A stretch of 64,000 nt of DNA from Anthopleura xanthogrammica (taxonomy: Eukaryota > Cnidaria > Anthozoa > Actiniaria > Actiniidae). The stretch lies in NCBI GenBank assembly GCA_964019055.1, contig OZ025213.1:9139216-9203215 (forward strand), given 5' to 3'. The notes beneath the pieces were generated by a model, which was not told the origin of the DNA, searched no databases, and saw only the letters and a program-made list of their open reading frames with translations. A program made the translations under genes and the position numbers. This document shows, one piece after another, positions 43,545-53,845 of the stretch. Positions within the stretch are counted from its first letter, which is position 1. Each line of letters starts with the position of its first letter.

Positions 43545-43775
43545 ATAGTCCCTTTCACAGTTCCCTGCACCATCTTGCAAGATAGCCAGGCCTTTGCATA
43601 TGTAGCTTTGCATTGAAGCAAGACAAACGGTGAGCTTGCAATGATAGAGACCTTTTTTAACACCTTGGACAATCATTCACATATCTCTATAATTGCAAGC
43701 TCACCCTCATCTCGCTTCAATGCAAAGGCCCAGCTACCTTTCAAGATAGTGCAGGGAACTATGAAAGGGAATTTC
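43545..43775. mobile_element. MITE family 1, second copy (unit C)
   Basis: Counterpart of 7909-8135 with ends ATAGTCCCTTTCACAG and CTATGAAAGGGAATT. Confidence 0.65.
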
Positions 43776-44565
43776 AGGGAAAGCCCTTCCCTGGATAAAA
43801 GCTCCCCTCCCCCTAGTTATACAAGTCCTCCTGGTTATTAGTCCATAAAATAAACTTACAAAATTGTATAATCCAAGGGCTTATAACTTAAGGATTCTAT
43901 GGTATTTTATTATATTTCTTACAAAATAATATTTCTTTTACCTTCCTGACTCAAATGATGGAGATGCCATTGATGACAATTCAATGTTGATATATATCTG
44001 GATATATCTGTCCCTCTGTTTGTCTGTTTTGTCTTGGCTTTGTTATCTCACAAGAAACTTGAGCTAAAACTCTGTGAGATAGCAAGGAAAAGAAGATAAA
44101 AATTGCATTCAGTGATTGGACCCCTAATCTTATGCTTGATCAAAAACCTCCGTTCAAATTAAAGTTACTGGATGTCTGTGGTCAGGGTCTGGTACAACGC
44201 AGAGGAAACTCTTGGGGAATGTTGCAAATAAACAGGGACGGCAGAGCCAGGGGGAATGTTTTTCCTTTTGCATACTAGTCTTTTATATTTTCTAATCTTA
44301 GCCCCCCTCTACTACCCCCCCCCCCCCCCCCCCCCAGTTTAACATATGCTCTGCAGTGTCCCTGTCAAAATGAAACCTTGGGGTCCTTCCAAAATGAACT
44401 ATATTTATTCTATGATTATTTCAAGATTGTGGGGGTTGTAACCAGGGGGGACCTGGGGGATACGAATATGAAATGCAGTGGCCTCTAACCACCTTATAGC
44501 TGTTTACCTGGTTTTTCCTAATTGAACTTCACAATGACCTCTATCTACATCAAAGGACAACTTGA

Positions 44566-45146
44566 TTGTCTCTCGTTCTGTAGTTTGTCTCTCGTTCTGT
44601 AGTTTGTCTCAGTATATTTTTTTGTATCTGAGATATGGTAAGATCTAATTTGATCATAGCTAGGTAGTTTATAGATTCTCTTAGTCTATTTTGACTAGTT
44701 TGTCTAGTTCTACGATTCTCATACCGTAGTTTGCTCATAGCCTTCTCAAAGATAGCTCATAGATTCTCAGACTTCTCTCTTTGAGTATGTGGACCAACCC
44801 GTTCCAAAATCGCTCAATAACATCTTTTAGTGTGTGTCTACCATGTACGGCGTGTGTATTTGTAAGTAGTTTAAGCGTAGCGTTAAAAAACCGAAAGACA
44901 ATAGTACGCAACATGCCTACAGACAAACTAGTACTTCACGAACCCTGAACGAATGAATATTAATATGGTGACACAACACTGAAAACTATAAATACATCGT
45001 CCTCGATGTCATGTGGCAACTTCATTGGACATTGGACATTGTTTACAAGTTCTCGACCAATCATGACGTGTGAAATTATGGTCTACCTGACGCCCGAAAA
45101 ACGGATCTCATTTTAAGACTGGTTTGCTACCATAGCAACCCAGTAA
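44566..45146. mobile_element. 580-bp dispersed repeat inserted in EXOSC9 relic
   Basis: Replaces part of exon 2 and intron 1 of the relic. A second copy lies at 63381-63955 with over 90% similarity by eye. One end has tandem TTTGTCTCTCGTTCTGTAG words. The other holds CTATAAATAC, ATTGGACATTGGACATTG, CCAATCATGACGTG and the palindromic X-box-like GTTTGCTACCATAGCAAC (45122-45139). On the minus strand, two overlapping frames (44735-44914 from MLRTIVFRFF, and 44550-44738 from MSKLRYENRR) are open in both copies. No terminal inverted repeats or target duplication were found. The class is unknown. Confidence 0.6.
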
Positions 45147-45331
45147 AGAGCTAAAATGCAAAATAGCATCGCTATGAGCTTACGTGCTCACTAGGAATTT
45201 AAGAATCAGCCAAGATCGGAAATAAAAAACCCACAAAGAGGTCTTAAAATGAGAAATGATAAATAAAATAAACATACCTTTGCACGAATGCATTTTGAAA
45301 TAAAATCTCTCTCGAGTTTAGTCAGTTTTTT

Positions 45332-45527
45332 GGTCTTGAGTTCATACACCGAATCGTGTGGCGAAATGTGGCGACCAATTTGAATAACTATTTTTCTGGA
45401 CTGACTAGCCTCTCATACATGTAAAAACGCTTTTATGTTTCCACGTGAACACGAGGATAGTCAGTCGAGAACAATAGTTATTCAAATTGGACGCCATATT
45501 TCGATTCGGTGTATGAACTTGCAAGAA
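45332..45527. mobile_element. TIR/foldback element (unit C)
   Basis: Counterpart of 14060-14254, lying directly after the deletion junction at 45314. The junction carries the short filler AGTTTAGTCAG. Confidence 0.7.
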
Positions 45528-46380
45528 CGTTGTCATATCAAAATTAGAAAATAACAAATACTAGTAGGAATTAATTATTTATTCAAAACAGGTTGTAATT
45601 ATTTCACTGTTTTGAAGGGCAACTTTTAGGTTAATTTCGTTTTGTTTGTTTGTTTGTCAAGTTTTTTGTTTTCATTGATGATGATAATACACATATACGC
45701 ATGCCTCCTGGTACTAGTGTGCATTCGCATGTCTTACAGTATAACACCAAGAATGCCTCTTGTCAAAGTGGTATTTTAAGGAATAACTAAGACAATAAAA
45801 ACTGAGTTCTGATTTTCACCCCATAGCTGATCTGTGCATGCGTCGCGCCTTGGTTTTTGAAAACACATCCCACATGGATAGGGGTAACCACAGCGACAAA
45901 CCCATCTGGGATACAAGCAACATACCGGGTGTGCTGGTCATAGCAAGGGGTTAATCATCTACGGTCTAGGGGCCGACTAACCTCTCCCTTAGGCTTCGGC
46001 CGAGCTTCCTGATCAGTCAGTAATGTCCTCCCGGGATAGCGGTGTTGGGGCAGAAATCTCCAGCATAGCCGTAAGTCCATACGAGGCTTCAGCACTCGAT
46101 ATCTGGAAGTATGGTCCTGGTTATATTAATCAATAAAAACATATTAATTCCATAAACCTGAGTCTTCAATAAAGATAAACTATTAAATAGATCATTTTTG
46201 GAAAGGACAAGAGGAATCGAAAATGCGCGTTTAACAAGGCTTACTCTTACTCCTATTATTATTTTTTGACAAAATTTCCGTCCTACCTTATCCAAACTCA
46301 GGTGGAACCACGAGCTCAGCGACTTATAAAAAAGTTGACGTTTTTGTACATAAGGTCAGTCTGAAGGATGGTAGCACAAT
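45528..46380. other. Intergenic with dispersed repeat (unit C)
   Basis: Copy of 14255-15110. The dispersed repeat related to the 1.4-kb tandem array is at about 45810-46085. No gene recognised. Confidence 0.5.
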
Positions 46381-47198
46381 TCAGAATATGAATGTACACG
46401 AGATGGATTGGATGGGTGCATCAGAATATAAATGTACACGAGATGGATTGGATGGGTGCATCAGAATATGAATGTACACGAGATGGATTGGATGGGTCCA
46501 TCAGAATATGAATGTACACGAGATGGATTGGATGGGTGCATCAGAATATGAATGTACACGAGATGGATTGGATGGGTGCATCAGAATATGAATGTACACG
46601 AGATGGATTGGATGGGTGCATCAGAATATGAATGTACACGAGATAGATTGGATGGGTACACCAGAATATGAATGTACACGAGATGGATTGGATGGGTCCA
46701 TCAGAATATGAATGTACACGAGATGGATTGGATGGGTCCATCAGAATATGAATGTACACGAGATGGATTGGATGGGTACACCAGAATATGAATGTACACG
46801 AGATGGATTGGATGGGTCCATCAGAATATGAATGTACACGAGATGGATTGGATGGGTCCATCAGAATATGAATGTACACGAGATGGATTGGATGGGTCCA
46901 TCAGAATATGAATGTGCACGAGATGGATTGGATGGGTGCATCAGAATATGAATGTGCACGAGATGGATTGGAAGGGTACATCGGAATATGAATGTGCACG
47001 AGATGGATTGGATGGGTCCATCAGAATATGAATGTGCACGAGATAGATCGGATGGGTACATCGGAATATGAATGTACACGAGATGGATCGGATGGGTACA
47101 TCGGAATATGAATGTACACGAGATGGATTGGATGGGTCCATCAGAATATGAATGTACACGAGATGGATTGGATGGGTCCATCAGAATATGAATGTACA
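46381..47198. repeat. 40-bp minisatellite, about 20 units (unit C)
   Basis: Same 40-bp unit, but the order of variants differs from A/B and is more homogeneous. TCCATC and CATCGG variants are common here, so this array has been re-amplified independently. Confidence 0.95.
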
Positions 47199-48625
47199 TC
47201 TATTACAGTTAATGTGTGTGGTTCACAATGAAGGCTCTGATTGCTCTTAAACTCGGCTTTAATTAAGAACAGTGCCAAAGAAACTTAGATTAGAAAATAT
47301 TCTCGAATTTTCCAAACTGGAATCTTCGGGGGGGGGGGGGAGTAATTTATTTTTAATTAAATATATACATTTTCATATATTTACTGTAATCGTATGTTCC
47401 AATATAACCATATTTACTATAATGACCTCGGCCATTTTGGGACGAATTTCAAATAATCCTACTGTAAACAAGTCAGTACAATTGCTATAGACCTTTTTAC
47501 CGATACGGCGGCCATCTTGAATTATGGGATGCCAATGAGGACTTGAAGGGTTTTCAAAGTAGCCTCGGACTGGAACAATTGGAAATCTTTGCGCATGCGT
47601 TGACTAGATCGGGAATTTTTCTTACGGTTTGAAAACACTTCATTATTCAAATACCGCTAGCTCTAAGCCAACCAAAGTGAATTAGAATTCTTGGCTTTCA
47701 TGTGACGTTATCAAAAACTCAAAATCTAAGCTATACATCGTATAATAACATTTCTAAAATATGTTTTAGAAATCAGTGATATAAGTCACAGCAAAAAATT
47801 TCGAGTCATTTTGATATTTGGTTCCCGAGTTATGAAGGTTGAATTTGTGTCACGCAATCTGAAGAACGATGAAAATCAAAAATAATTTACCCTAGGTAAA
47901 AGATTTTGCCCTGTATACGTTTATAATCTCTATTTCAAGTGTATTTCAGTGGAATTTAATCGAAAATATTGAATATTCTATCATTTTCAGCCGTCGAAGT
48001 TTTGTCCGCCATATTGGTGCACCAGAGTGGAACACCAATATGGTCGCTCCATACATTTTTACCAAAAATCGCGTCATGTTTGATCGCCCATAATTCTGCA
48101 ACCAAATGACCTACAGCCTTGAAACTTGACCAGTATATGTAGTTTTGACCGCTTTACAAGATTATGAAATTCTTATTTTATGATAATGCTTTTGAAATTG
48201 ATGATGACGTAGGTGAAAGCCAGCAATAAAGCACGGGTGCTCTACAGATCCCAGAGTGTTTATATCACGGTATATAGATACAAGCGGACGTTTTGTATTG
48301 CTTTTATGAAATAATTTGGCTTTATAAGAGCGCGCAAGGACGTACTACTATGTCAGAACCAACCAATCTGCGCGCGCGTTATATTGTACCGTGTCTCTGT
48401 CCTCTGATTAAAATAATTCTGAAATAGTTGCATAAGGATAGGCTTTGCTAGTGATTTCAAAATGGATAGGCTAAATCCCAAAATGAGCTATAGGTATTCG
48501 AGCGTAACCCTTGGCGCTGGATCGGCAGTGTGAAGCCATTCTGAAGTGGCCATGCGTTACTCGTCTCGACGAGAGTAGCTGAAAGTAAAACCCTTGCAGA
48601 AAAGAACCATAAATGACAATCAGCT
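47199..48625. other. Intergenic and GT31 5' region (unit C)
   Basis: Copy of 16051-17963 minus most of the hairpin element (deletion near 48446) and minus ACTATTTGTGACGTAATCAAG near 47624. The TATA-like word is shortened by two bases (near 48487). The short upstream frame (48552-48578) and the out-of-frame ATG at 48613 are kept. Confidence 0.5.
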
Positions 48626-49693
48626 ATGAGATTCTACTATGGCCGACGAAGTGGATGTATCCGTTGGCTGTTCAACACAAGATCAACGAAAAAAGCTGCT
48701 CGTATTCTAGTTGTTTTGCTTCTTATTGCTGTTTTCACCTTCTACTTAATTATTTCTCTAGACATTTCCCCCTCGTTACAAGATCCAGTCGTTAGAAACT
48801 TTATATGTCCAGTCGTTACAAACGCCAGCAATTCCAAGAACTGCTTTAATACTCGACCATTTGATGGGATTTCTGCTACTGGACCGACCAAGTTTCCTCT
48901 CATTATGCCACACGTTGAACCAAATATTTCATGTGAAGAAAGAAACCTTTTTATTGCTGTTGTTGTGAACTCAGCAGCTGATGAGCAACATCAGCTTCGA
49001 CGAATGGCTATCAGAAAGACTTGGGGAAATTCTAATGGAATACAAACTACATGTAGATGGAGAGTGTTTTTCGCTTTGGGAATGAGCGAAAACACAGCCG
49101 TTAACATTCAAAATCGACGTGAATCTTTGATGTACAACGATATACTGATTGGTAACTTCACGGACACGTACAGAAATGTGGTTATCAAGACTTTTATGTC
49201 TCATTACTGGGTTTACTTCAGATATAGTTGTCAGTATATTCTGAAGGCTGACGATGATGTATATATTCGAGTTCCAAGGCTGATGGAATGGTTGGTTGGT
49301 CAAGCCGATTTACCAAACAGGTTTTATGGAGGATATTTGCATAAGATATTGACAGTAGTTCGCGATCCAAGAGTCAAGTGGTTTCTTCCAAAAGAGGTTT
49401 ATAACGAGACCAATTTTCCTCCCTTTTCGCAGGGATCATTTCAAGTGGTGTCGACCGACATGCTACCTAAGTTTTTCCACTACACTCAGTTCGTCAGGAA
49501 ACCGTTCTATACAGATGATGCATATTTTGGTGTTATGGCTAGAGACCTTGGTTTAACCGCTAGACAAATCCCAGGGTTCCTTTTCTATCATCCGAGAACA
49601 GAACAAGAACTTCGAGCTGCCATTGCTTTTGGTCACCAAGTTGATGTTGCTGGAATGTTGAAGTACCACACTAGATACGAACTTCTAGCCTAA
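48626..49693 (+). CDS. Beta-1,3-galactosyltransferase-like GT31 enzyme with DDD motif, 355 aa (unit C)
   Basis: Intact paralogue of the unit A/B enzyme with the same length, the same signal anchor (27-45) and all GT31 motifs. It differs by about twelve residues: K58N, T60I, N71K, D105E, I124L, T135N, T137N, R143C, K169M, K183R, N209D and E307D relative to A/B. N209D gives ILKADDDVYIR, the canonical DDD for Mn2+/UDP-sugar binding, so this copy looks fully competent. Single exon. The TATA-like box and upstream CCAAT-rich element of A/B are altered or missing, so expression may differ. The 3' flank diverges within about 330 bp. Confidence 0.88.
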   Translation: MRFYYGRRSGCIRWLFNTRSTKKAARILVVLLLIAVFTFYLIISLDISPSLQDPVVRNFICPVVTNASNSKNCFNTRPFDGISATGPTKFPLIMPHVEPNISCEERNLFIAVVVNSAADEQHQLRRMAIRKTWGNSNGIQTTCRWRVFFALGMSENTAVNIQNRRESLMYNDILIGNFTDTYRNVVIKTFMSHYWVYFRYSCQYILKADDDVYIRVPRLMEWLVGQADLPNRFYGGYLHKILTVVRDPRVKWFLPKEVYNETNFPPFSQGSFQVVSTDMLPKFFHYTQFVRKPFYTDDAYFGVMARDLGLTARQIPGFLFYHPRTEQELRAAIAFGHQVDVAGMLKYHTRYELLA

Positions 49694-50022
49694 ATTTCGC
49701 CCTTCCTGAGATGGGATTTTTTCTAGGAATATTAAGGCGAAGGATTTCAAACATGACGGTACGTGACATCGCACGTTGCATTTTTTTGTTCATTTTTCTG
49801 GTGTTTTTTACTATTTCATAAAGTCAGTGTGTGTGACTTTTACTCGATGAGAAATGGACTCCTGATTTGCGGCATGAATAGGTCTCCTGTTAAGTGTAAG
49901 AATCACAGGGAGCCCCTTTTAGATAAAAGTAAAAGATGAAATTAAATCGGGAAAAGAATGGCGTGTAATTAATTGTTTTAATTCAAGATCAAGATAGTGT
50001 CCTTTATAATACGTACGAGCAA

Positions 50023-51993
50023 AAAAAACATAAATAATGCACCAGAAAATTTTTTTTCGCGCGCGCCTTTGTTTTCCTATATAATTCACCTATGGTATCC
50101 TATTTGTGGATTTGTGTCAATATAGTTCATAAAGTGTGTGTGTGTTAAAGTATAATATATAGATTTAGGCACTGCCTAAAAGCGGAGCTCCCATAAATAG
50201 TATATTTAGTGCTAAAAACGTGACAATTGTGTGACGCGGCATAACGCTGGTTATAGCGTTACCACTTCGTTTGATTTTACCAGAACCCAGAAGAAAAAAA
50301 CTGAAAAGAAAAACCATTATTTTAAGCCTTCAAAAGCATTAGAAAACTTTTCAATTCGAAGAAAAATAATTATAGATCGTAGAACATATGAATACATGTA
50401 TAGAACAAAGGATTTTATTCAGCAAATCTTAGTAATCAAAGTTATAAGTTTTTTAGGTGGAAAGTGAACTACACTGAAAATTGTCGGAAAATATTACTGA
50501 TAAGCTTAAGCTTACATTCACTTGAACTTCACATGTAAAAAGAGACATATTCATTAATGCAAGATAATAATTTTCTTTGTTAGTAAGTTGGTCTTTGAAA
50601 AGTTTTTTTTCAGATTTATTCTTAACTTTATTATCGAGCGAAATATCTTACAAAAACATAAGCTTATCCCACAGGTAGCCCAAGCAATCTACTTATGGCA
50701 GCTTTGCAATGGTTTCATTGAAAAAAAATGAAATTGCAATAATTTTGTAAATTTTGAATAAAATGATCTTAAACTAGCAAAATGTGTTGTTCTCTTGACT
50801 CTTAACATCTCTACGAAATTTCAGATCGATTAAAAGAAGTTTACTATTTTCTCCTCACCTATAGACTGGAAGCAATGACGTGAAACGCATACCAAATTCG
50901 GCAATTTGTTCAAGATAAATATTTATTATTAGCAGCAACACGCTTCTAAAATACGATTTTTTCTATTTATGGTGAAGAAGGAGGATATGTTTTACTATAG
51001 GTAAAAGAATATAGTTAGATCTGTATAATTTCTATATTAAATTATAATAAATAGAAATGAAGCGCAGTGCGAATTTGCATATAACCCGTCACATTTATTA
51101 GCTAACATTAGCGCGTATTGTAAAATTGCACCTAAATAGCGGTCTTTTACCACAAGATACGATTATCAGTCCGTATATATGCCACATAGCTATACAGTAG
51201 TCGAAGTAAATCAGTAAAGGAGATTCGAATACATTTGATTTTGATGATTTTCTTTCTCACGACTTTGTGTAACCATGTAGGGTATATTTCTAATACCACT
51301 TATATTTATTCAAAATAAGTTATGAAAACTGATCTATAAATCGTAAAATTTCCATAGAATATAAATTATACTTTATTCCAGACATTTTGGTGTAGATTTG
51401 ATGCTGATCGACCTTAATGATCGGGAACAGTGTACAATTGAAGTTTTCTGTTTGTAAATTCGACACGTACAAAACATACAATAATTTTTTGTTAACATTT
51501 CGTATTTAGGGTATTTCTTCTAGTTACAAAGCCTTGATTTCTATATCACTTTAGGATGCATTTGTCGTTTAATTGATTGATATAATGCTACCAAATCCAC
51601 TAGTCTAGCTCTAAAGGTAAATGTATAATTGTAGTTGGAAGTTTGCTGACTTATTTTCGACAAGCGAAATCTCATTTGCATATGTTATAGCTTTGTGCAA
51701 AAAAATGTAAGGGACTGTTAAGGCTATTTTTCAGAAGAGCTAAGAATATTTTACAAAAATGTAAGTCCACGATATCTTATCTATGGTAAACAAGTTCTTT
51801 GCTGCTTTTTTGAAAGAAATCGGGATATTTTGTCTCTAGAAATCAAAGTTTTTTTTATCGGATGTGTGCTTACTCCTGTTTTTTTAATTCAAAAAGGTTA
51901 CTTTAGATTTTTTGTTGCTGCTTCACAAGGGCTTCAAATTTTGTTAATATTGAATAGCAACTACATGACTCGATAACTTGTTAAAAAGAAACA
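50023..51993. other. Intergenic, no gene recognised
   Basis: AT-rich unique sequence right of the duplications. A small palindrome, TTTAGGCACTGCCTAAA, lies near 50164-50180. The lysine-rich open frame at 50231-50467 is low-complexity and unsupported. Confidence 0.55.
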
Positions 51994-53211
51994 TATATTA
52001 TATTATATTATATTATATTATATTATATTATATTATATTATATTATATTGTATTATATTATATTATATTATATTATATTGTATTGTATTGTATTGTATTG
52101 TATTGTATTGTATTGTATTGTATTGTATTGTATTGTATTGTATTGTATTGTATTGTATTGTATTGTATTGTATTGTATTGTATTGTATTGTATTGTATTG
52201 TATTGTATTGTATTGTATTGTATTGTATTGTATTGTATTGTATTGTATTGTATTGTATTGTATTGTATTGTATTGTATTGTATTGTATTGTATTGTATTG
52301 TATTGTATTGTATTGTATTGTATTGTATTGTATTGTATTGTATTGTATTGTATTGTATTGTATTGTATTGTATTGTATTGTATTGTATTGTATTGTATTG
52401 TATTGTATTGTATTGTATTGTATTGTATTGTATTGTATTGTATTGTATTGTATTGTATTGTATTGTATTGTATTGTATTGTATTGTATTGTATTGTATTG
52501 TATTGTATTGTATTGTATTGTATTGTATTGTATTGTATTGTATTGTATTGTATTGTATTGTATTGTATTGTATTGTATTGTATTGTATTGTATTGTATTG
52601 TATTGTATTGTATTGTATTGTATTGTATTGTATTGTATTGTATTGTATTGTATTGTATTGTATTGTATTGTATTGTATTGTATTGTATTGTATTGTATTG
52701 TATTGTATTGTATTGTATTGTATTGTATTGTATTGTATTGTATTGTATTGTATTGTATTGTATTGTATTGTATTGTATTGTATTGTATTGTATTGTATTG
52801 TATTGTATTGTATTGTATTGTATTGTATTGTATTGTATTGTATTGTATTGTATTGTATTGTATTGTATTGTATTGTATTGTATTGTATTGTATTGTATTG
52901 TATTGTATTGTATTGTATTGTATTGTATTGTATTGTATTGTATTGTATTGTATTGTATTGTATTGTATTGTATTGTATTGTATTGTATTGTATTGTATTG
53001 TATTGTATTGTATTGTATTGTATTGTATTGTATTGTATTGTATTGTATTGTATTGTATTGTATTGTATTGTATTGTATTGTATTGTATTGTATTGTATTG
53101 TATTGTATTGTATTGTATTGTATTGTATTGTATTGTATTGTATTGTATTGTATTGTATTGTATTGTATTGTATTGTATTGTATTGTATTGTATTGTATTG
53201 TATTATATTAT
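51994..53211. repeat. Pentanucleotide satellite (TATTA)n(TATTG)n, 1.2 kb
   Basis: Begins with about 16 units of TATTA with one TATTG interruption, then about 225 uninterrupted TATTG units (52076-53200), then two TATTA. Because the unit has no stop codon in any frame, the three long open frames are artefacts. A shorter (ATATT)n tract follows the hairpin array at 56984-57025. Confidence 0.98.
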
Positions 53212-53428
53212 TTAGGGGTTAGAGACTGATGTGAGTGTTTTGTTGGAGAATAAATGCACGCGCTGACTGTATAATGAACGAGAAATTTTAATACTGCACG
53301 AGGCGAAGCCGAGTGCAGTATGAGAAATTTCGAGTTAAGATAAATAAATAATTCCTAACTTAAAAATACGAAAATAAGTGAATTATTCTGGCTCAAATCT
53401 TATTCAAAAGGCGTCACTTTACTTTGTT
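53212..53428. other. Short intergenic with hairpin
   Basis: ACTGCACGAGGC and GCCGAGTGCAGT near 53295-53319 form an inverted repeat around GAA. No gene. Confidence 0.4.
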
Positions 53429-53816
53429 TTATGACTTGTAATTGAACGCAAAATTACAATTTTGGTAGAACTTTTTCAGCCTTTCCGCTATGATTTCTTT
53501 TTCTAAGTTTTCCAGAATTTCTTCTTTATATCTCTTATGAAGCCATTCTGCATTGAAAAACAAAATAAAGGTATTATTTTTAAGTTAACGCTTCAAACAA
53601 AAAAATTCTCATTCATCAGTTGAAAGCTAGCTATCGACAAAGCTACAAAAAAATGTTTTGTTTTGAATTACAAATGTACAGTTGTATGGTTTTACCTTTG
53701 AAAAGGGAAATTCCCCACTTTGTTTGTCGCTTGGTAGCAATTGGAATGGCTCCATCTATAAATCCTTCAATTTCCTTATCGTTTAGCTCTTCGAATCTTT
53801 CATTTTCTAAATCCAT
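53429..53816 (-). pseudogene. Two-exon fragment like the N-terminus of Crypton-derived/ZMYM-QRICH1-type proteins
   Basis: Exon 1 (53816-53696) encodes MDLENERFEELNDKEIEGF, then IPIATKRQTKWGISLF and a GT donor. Exon 2 (53547-53429), after a CAG acceptor, continues EWLHKRYKEEILENLEKE, then AERLKKFYQNCNFAFNYKS and stop. Joined phases agree, giving 79 aa. The pattern F-xx-L-xxE-xxx(I/F)-xxx-IPxxTKxxTKWxxxxFxEW...LxxFY is typical of the helical N-terminal region of DUF3504/tyrosine-recombinase-like proteins (KCTD1-, QRICH1- and ZMYM2-like, Crypton-derived) that are abundant in cnidarians. The rest of the domain is missing, so this is probably a truncated gene or transposon remnant. Its 5' side runs directly into the hairpin array. 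Confidence 0.55.
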
Positions 53817-53845
53817 TTTCTTATAATGCACTCGAAGCGTGCAAT

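Larger units (their letters stand above)
40307..45314 (-). pseudogene. EXOSC9: EXOSC9 relic (unit C)
   Basis: Recognisable exon remnants: 13 (40307-40386), 12 (40603-40738), 11 (41477-41541), 9 (42281-42369), 8 (42485-42593, minus 24 in-frame bases), 4 (43307-43409), 3 (43942-44071, with a 10-base insertion that shifts frame), 2 (44508-44567, truncated) and 1 (45278-45314, ATG lost and CTAG deleted at the donor side). Exons 10, 7, 6 and 5 are absent. No intact protein can be made. The 3' exons are still nearly identical to unit B, so decay is recent or has been partly overwritten by conversion. Confidence 0.92.
39879..50022. repeat. Segmental duplication unit C, truncated and rearranged (10.1 kb)
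   Basis: Starts at the same junction as unit B (TTTATCAAAATATTC|AGGGGTACC). Similarity to A/B is interrupted by several deletions: a ~400-bp loss with EXOSC9 exon 10 near 41622; loss of exons 5-7 near 42595; a ~4.8-kb loss of PRORP, microprotein and nucleoredoxin-like genes near 45314; and loss of most of the hairpin element near 48446. It has two insertions (43011-43166 and 44566-45146). Similarity ends about 330 bp beyond the GT31 stop, near 50022. Confidence 0.9.

Noticed and set aside
50231..50467. Lysine-rich 78-codon frame
   Set aside because: Low complexity, AT-driven composition and no family resemblance.
51978..53229. Three overlapping long open frames of 375-414 codons
   Set aside because: They are translations of the stop-free TATTG pentanucleotide; no coding signal.
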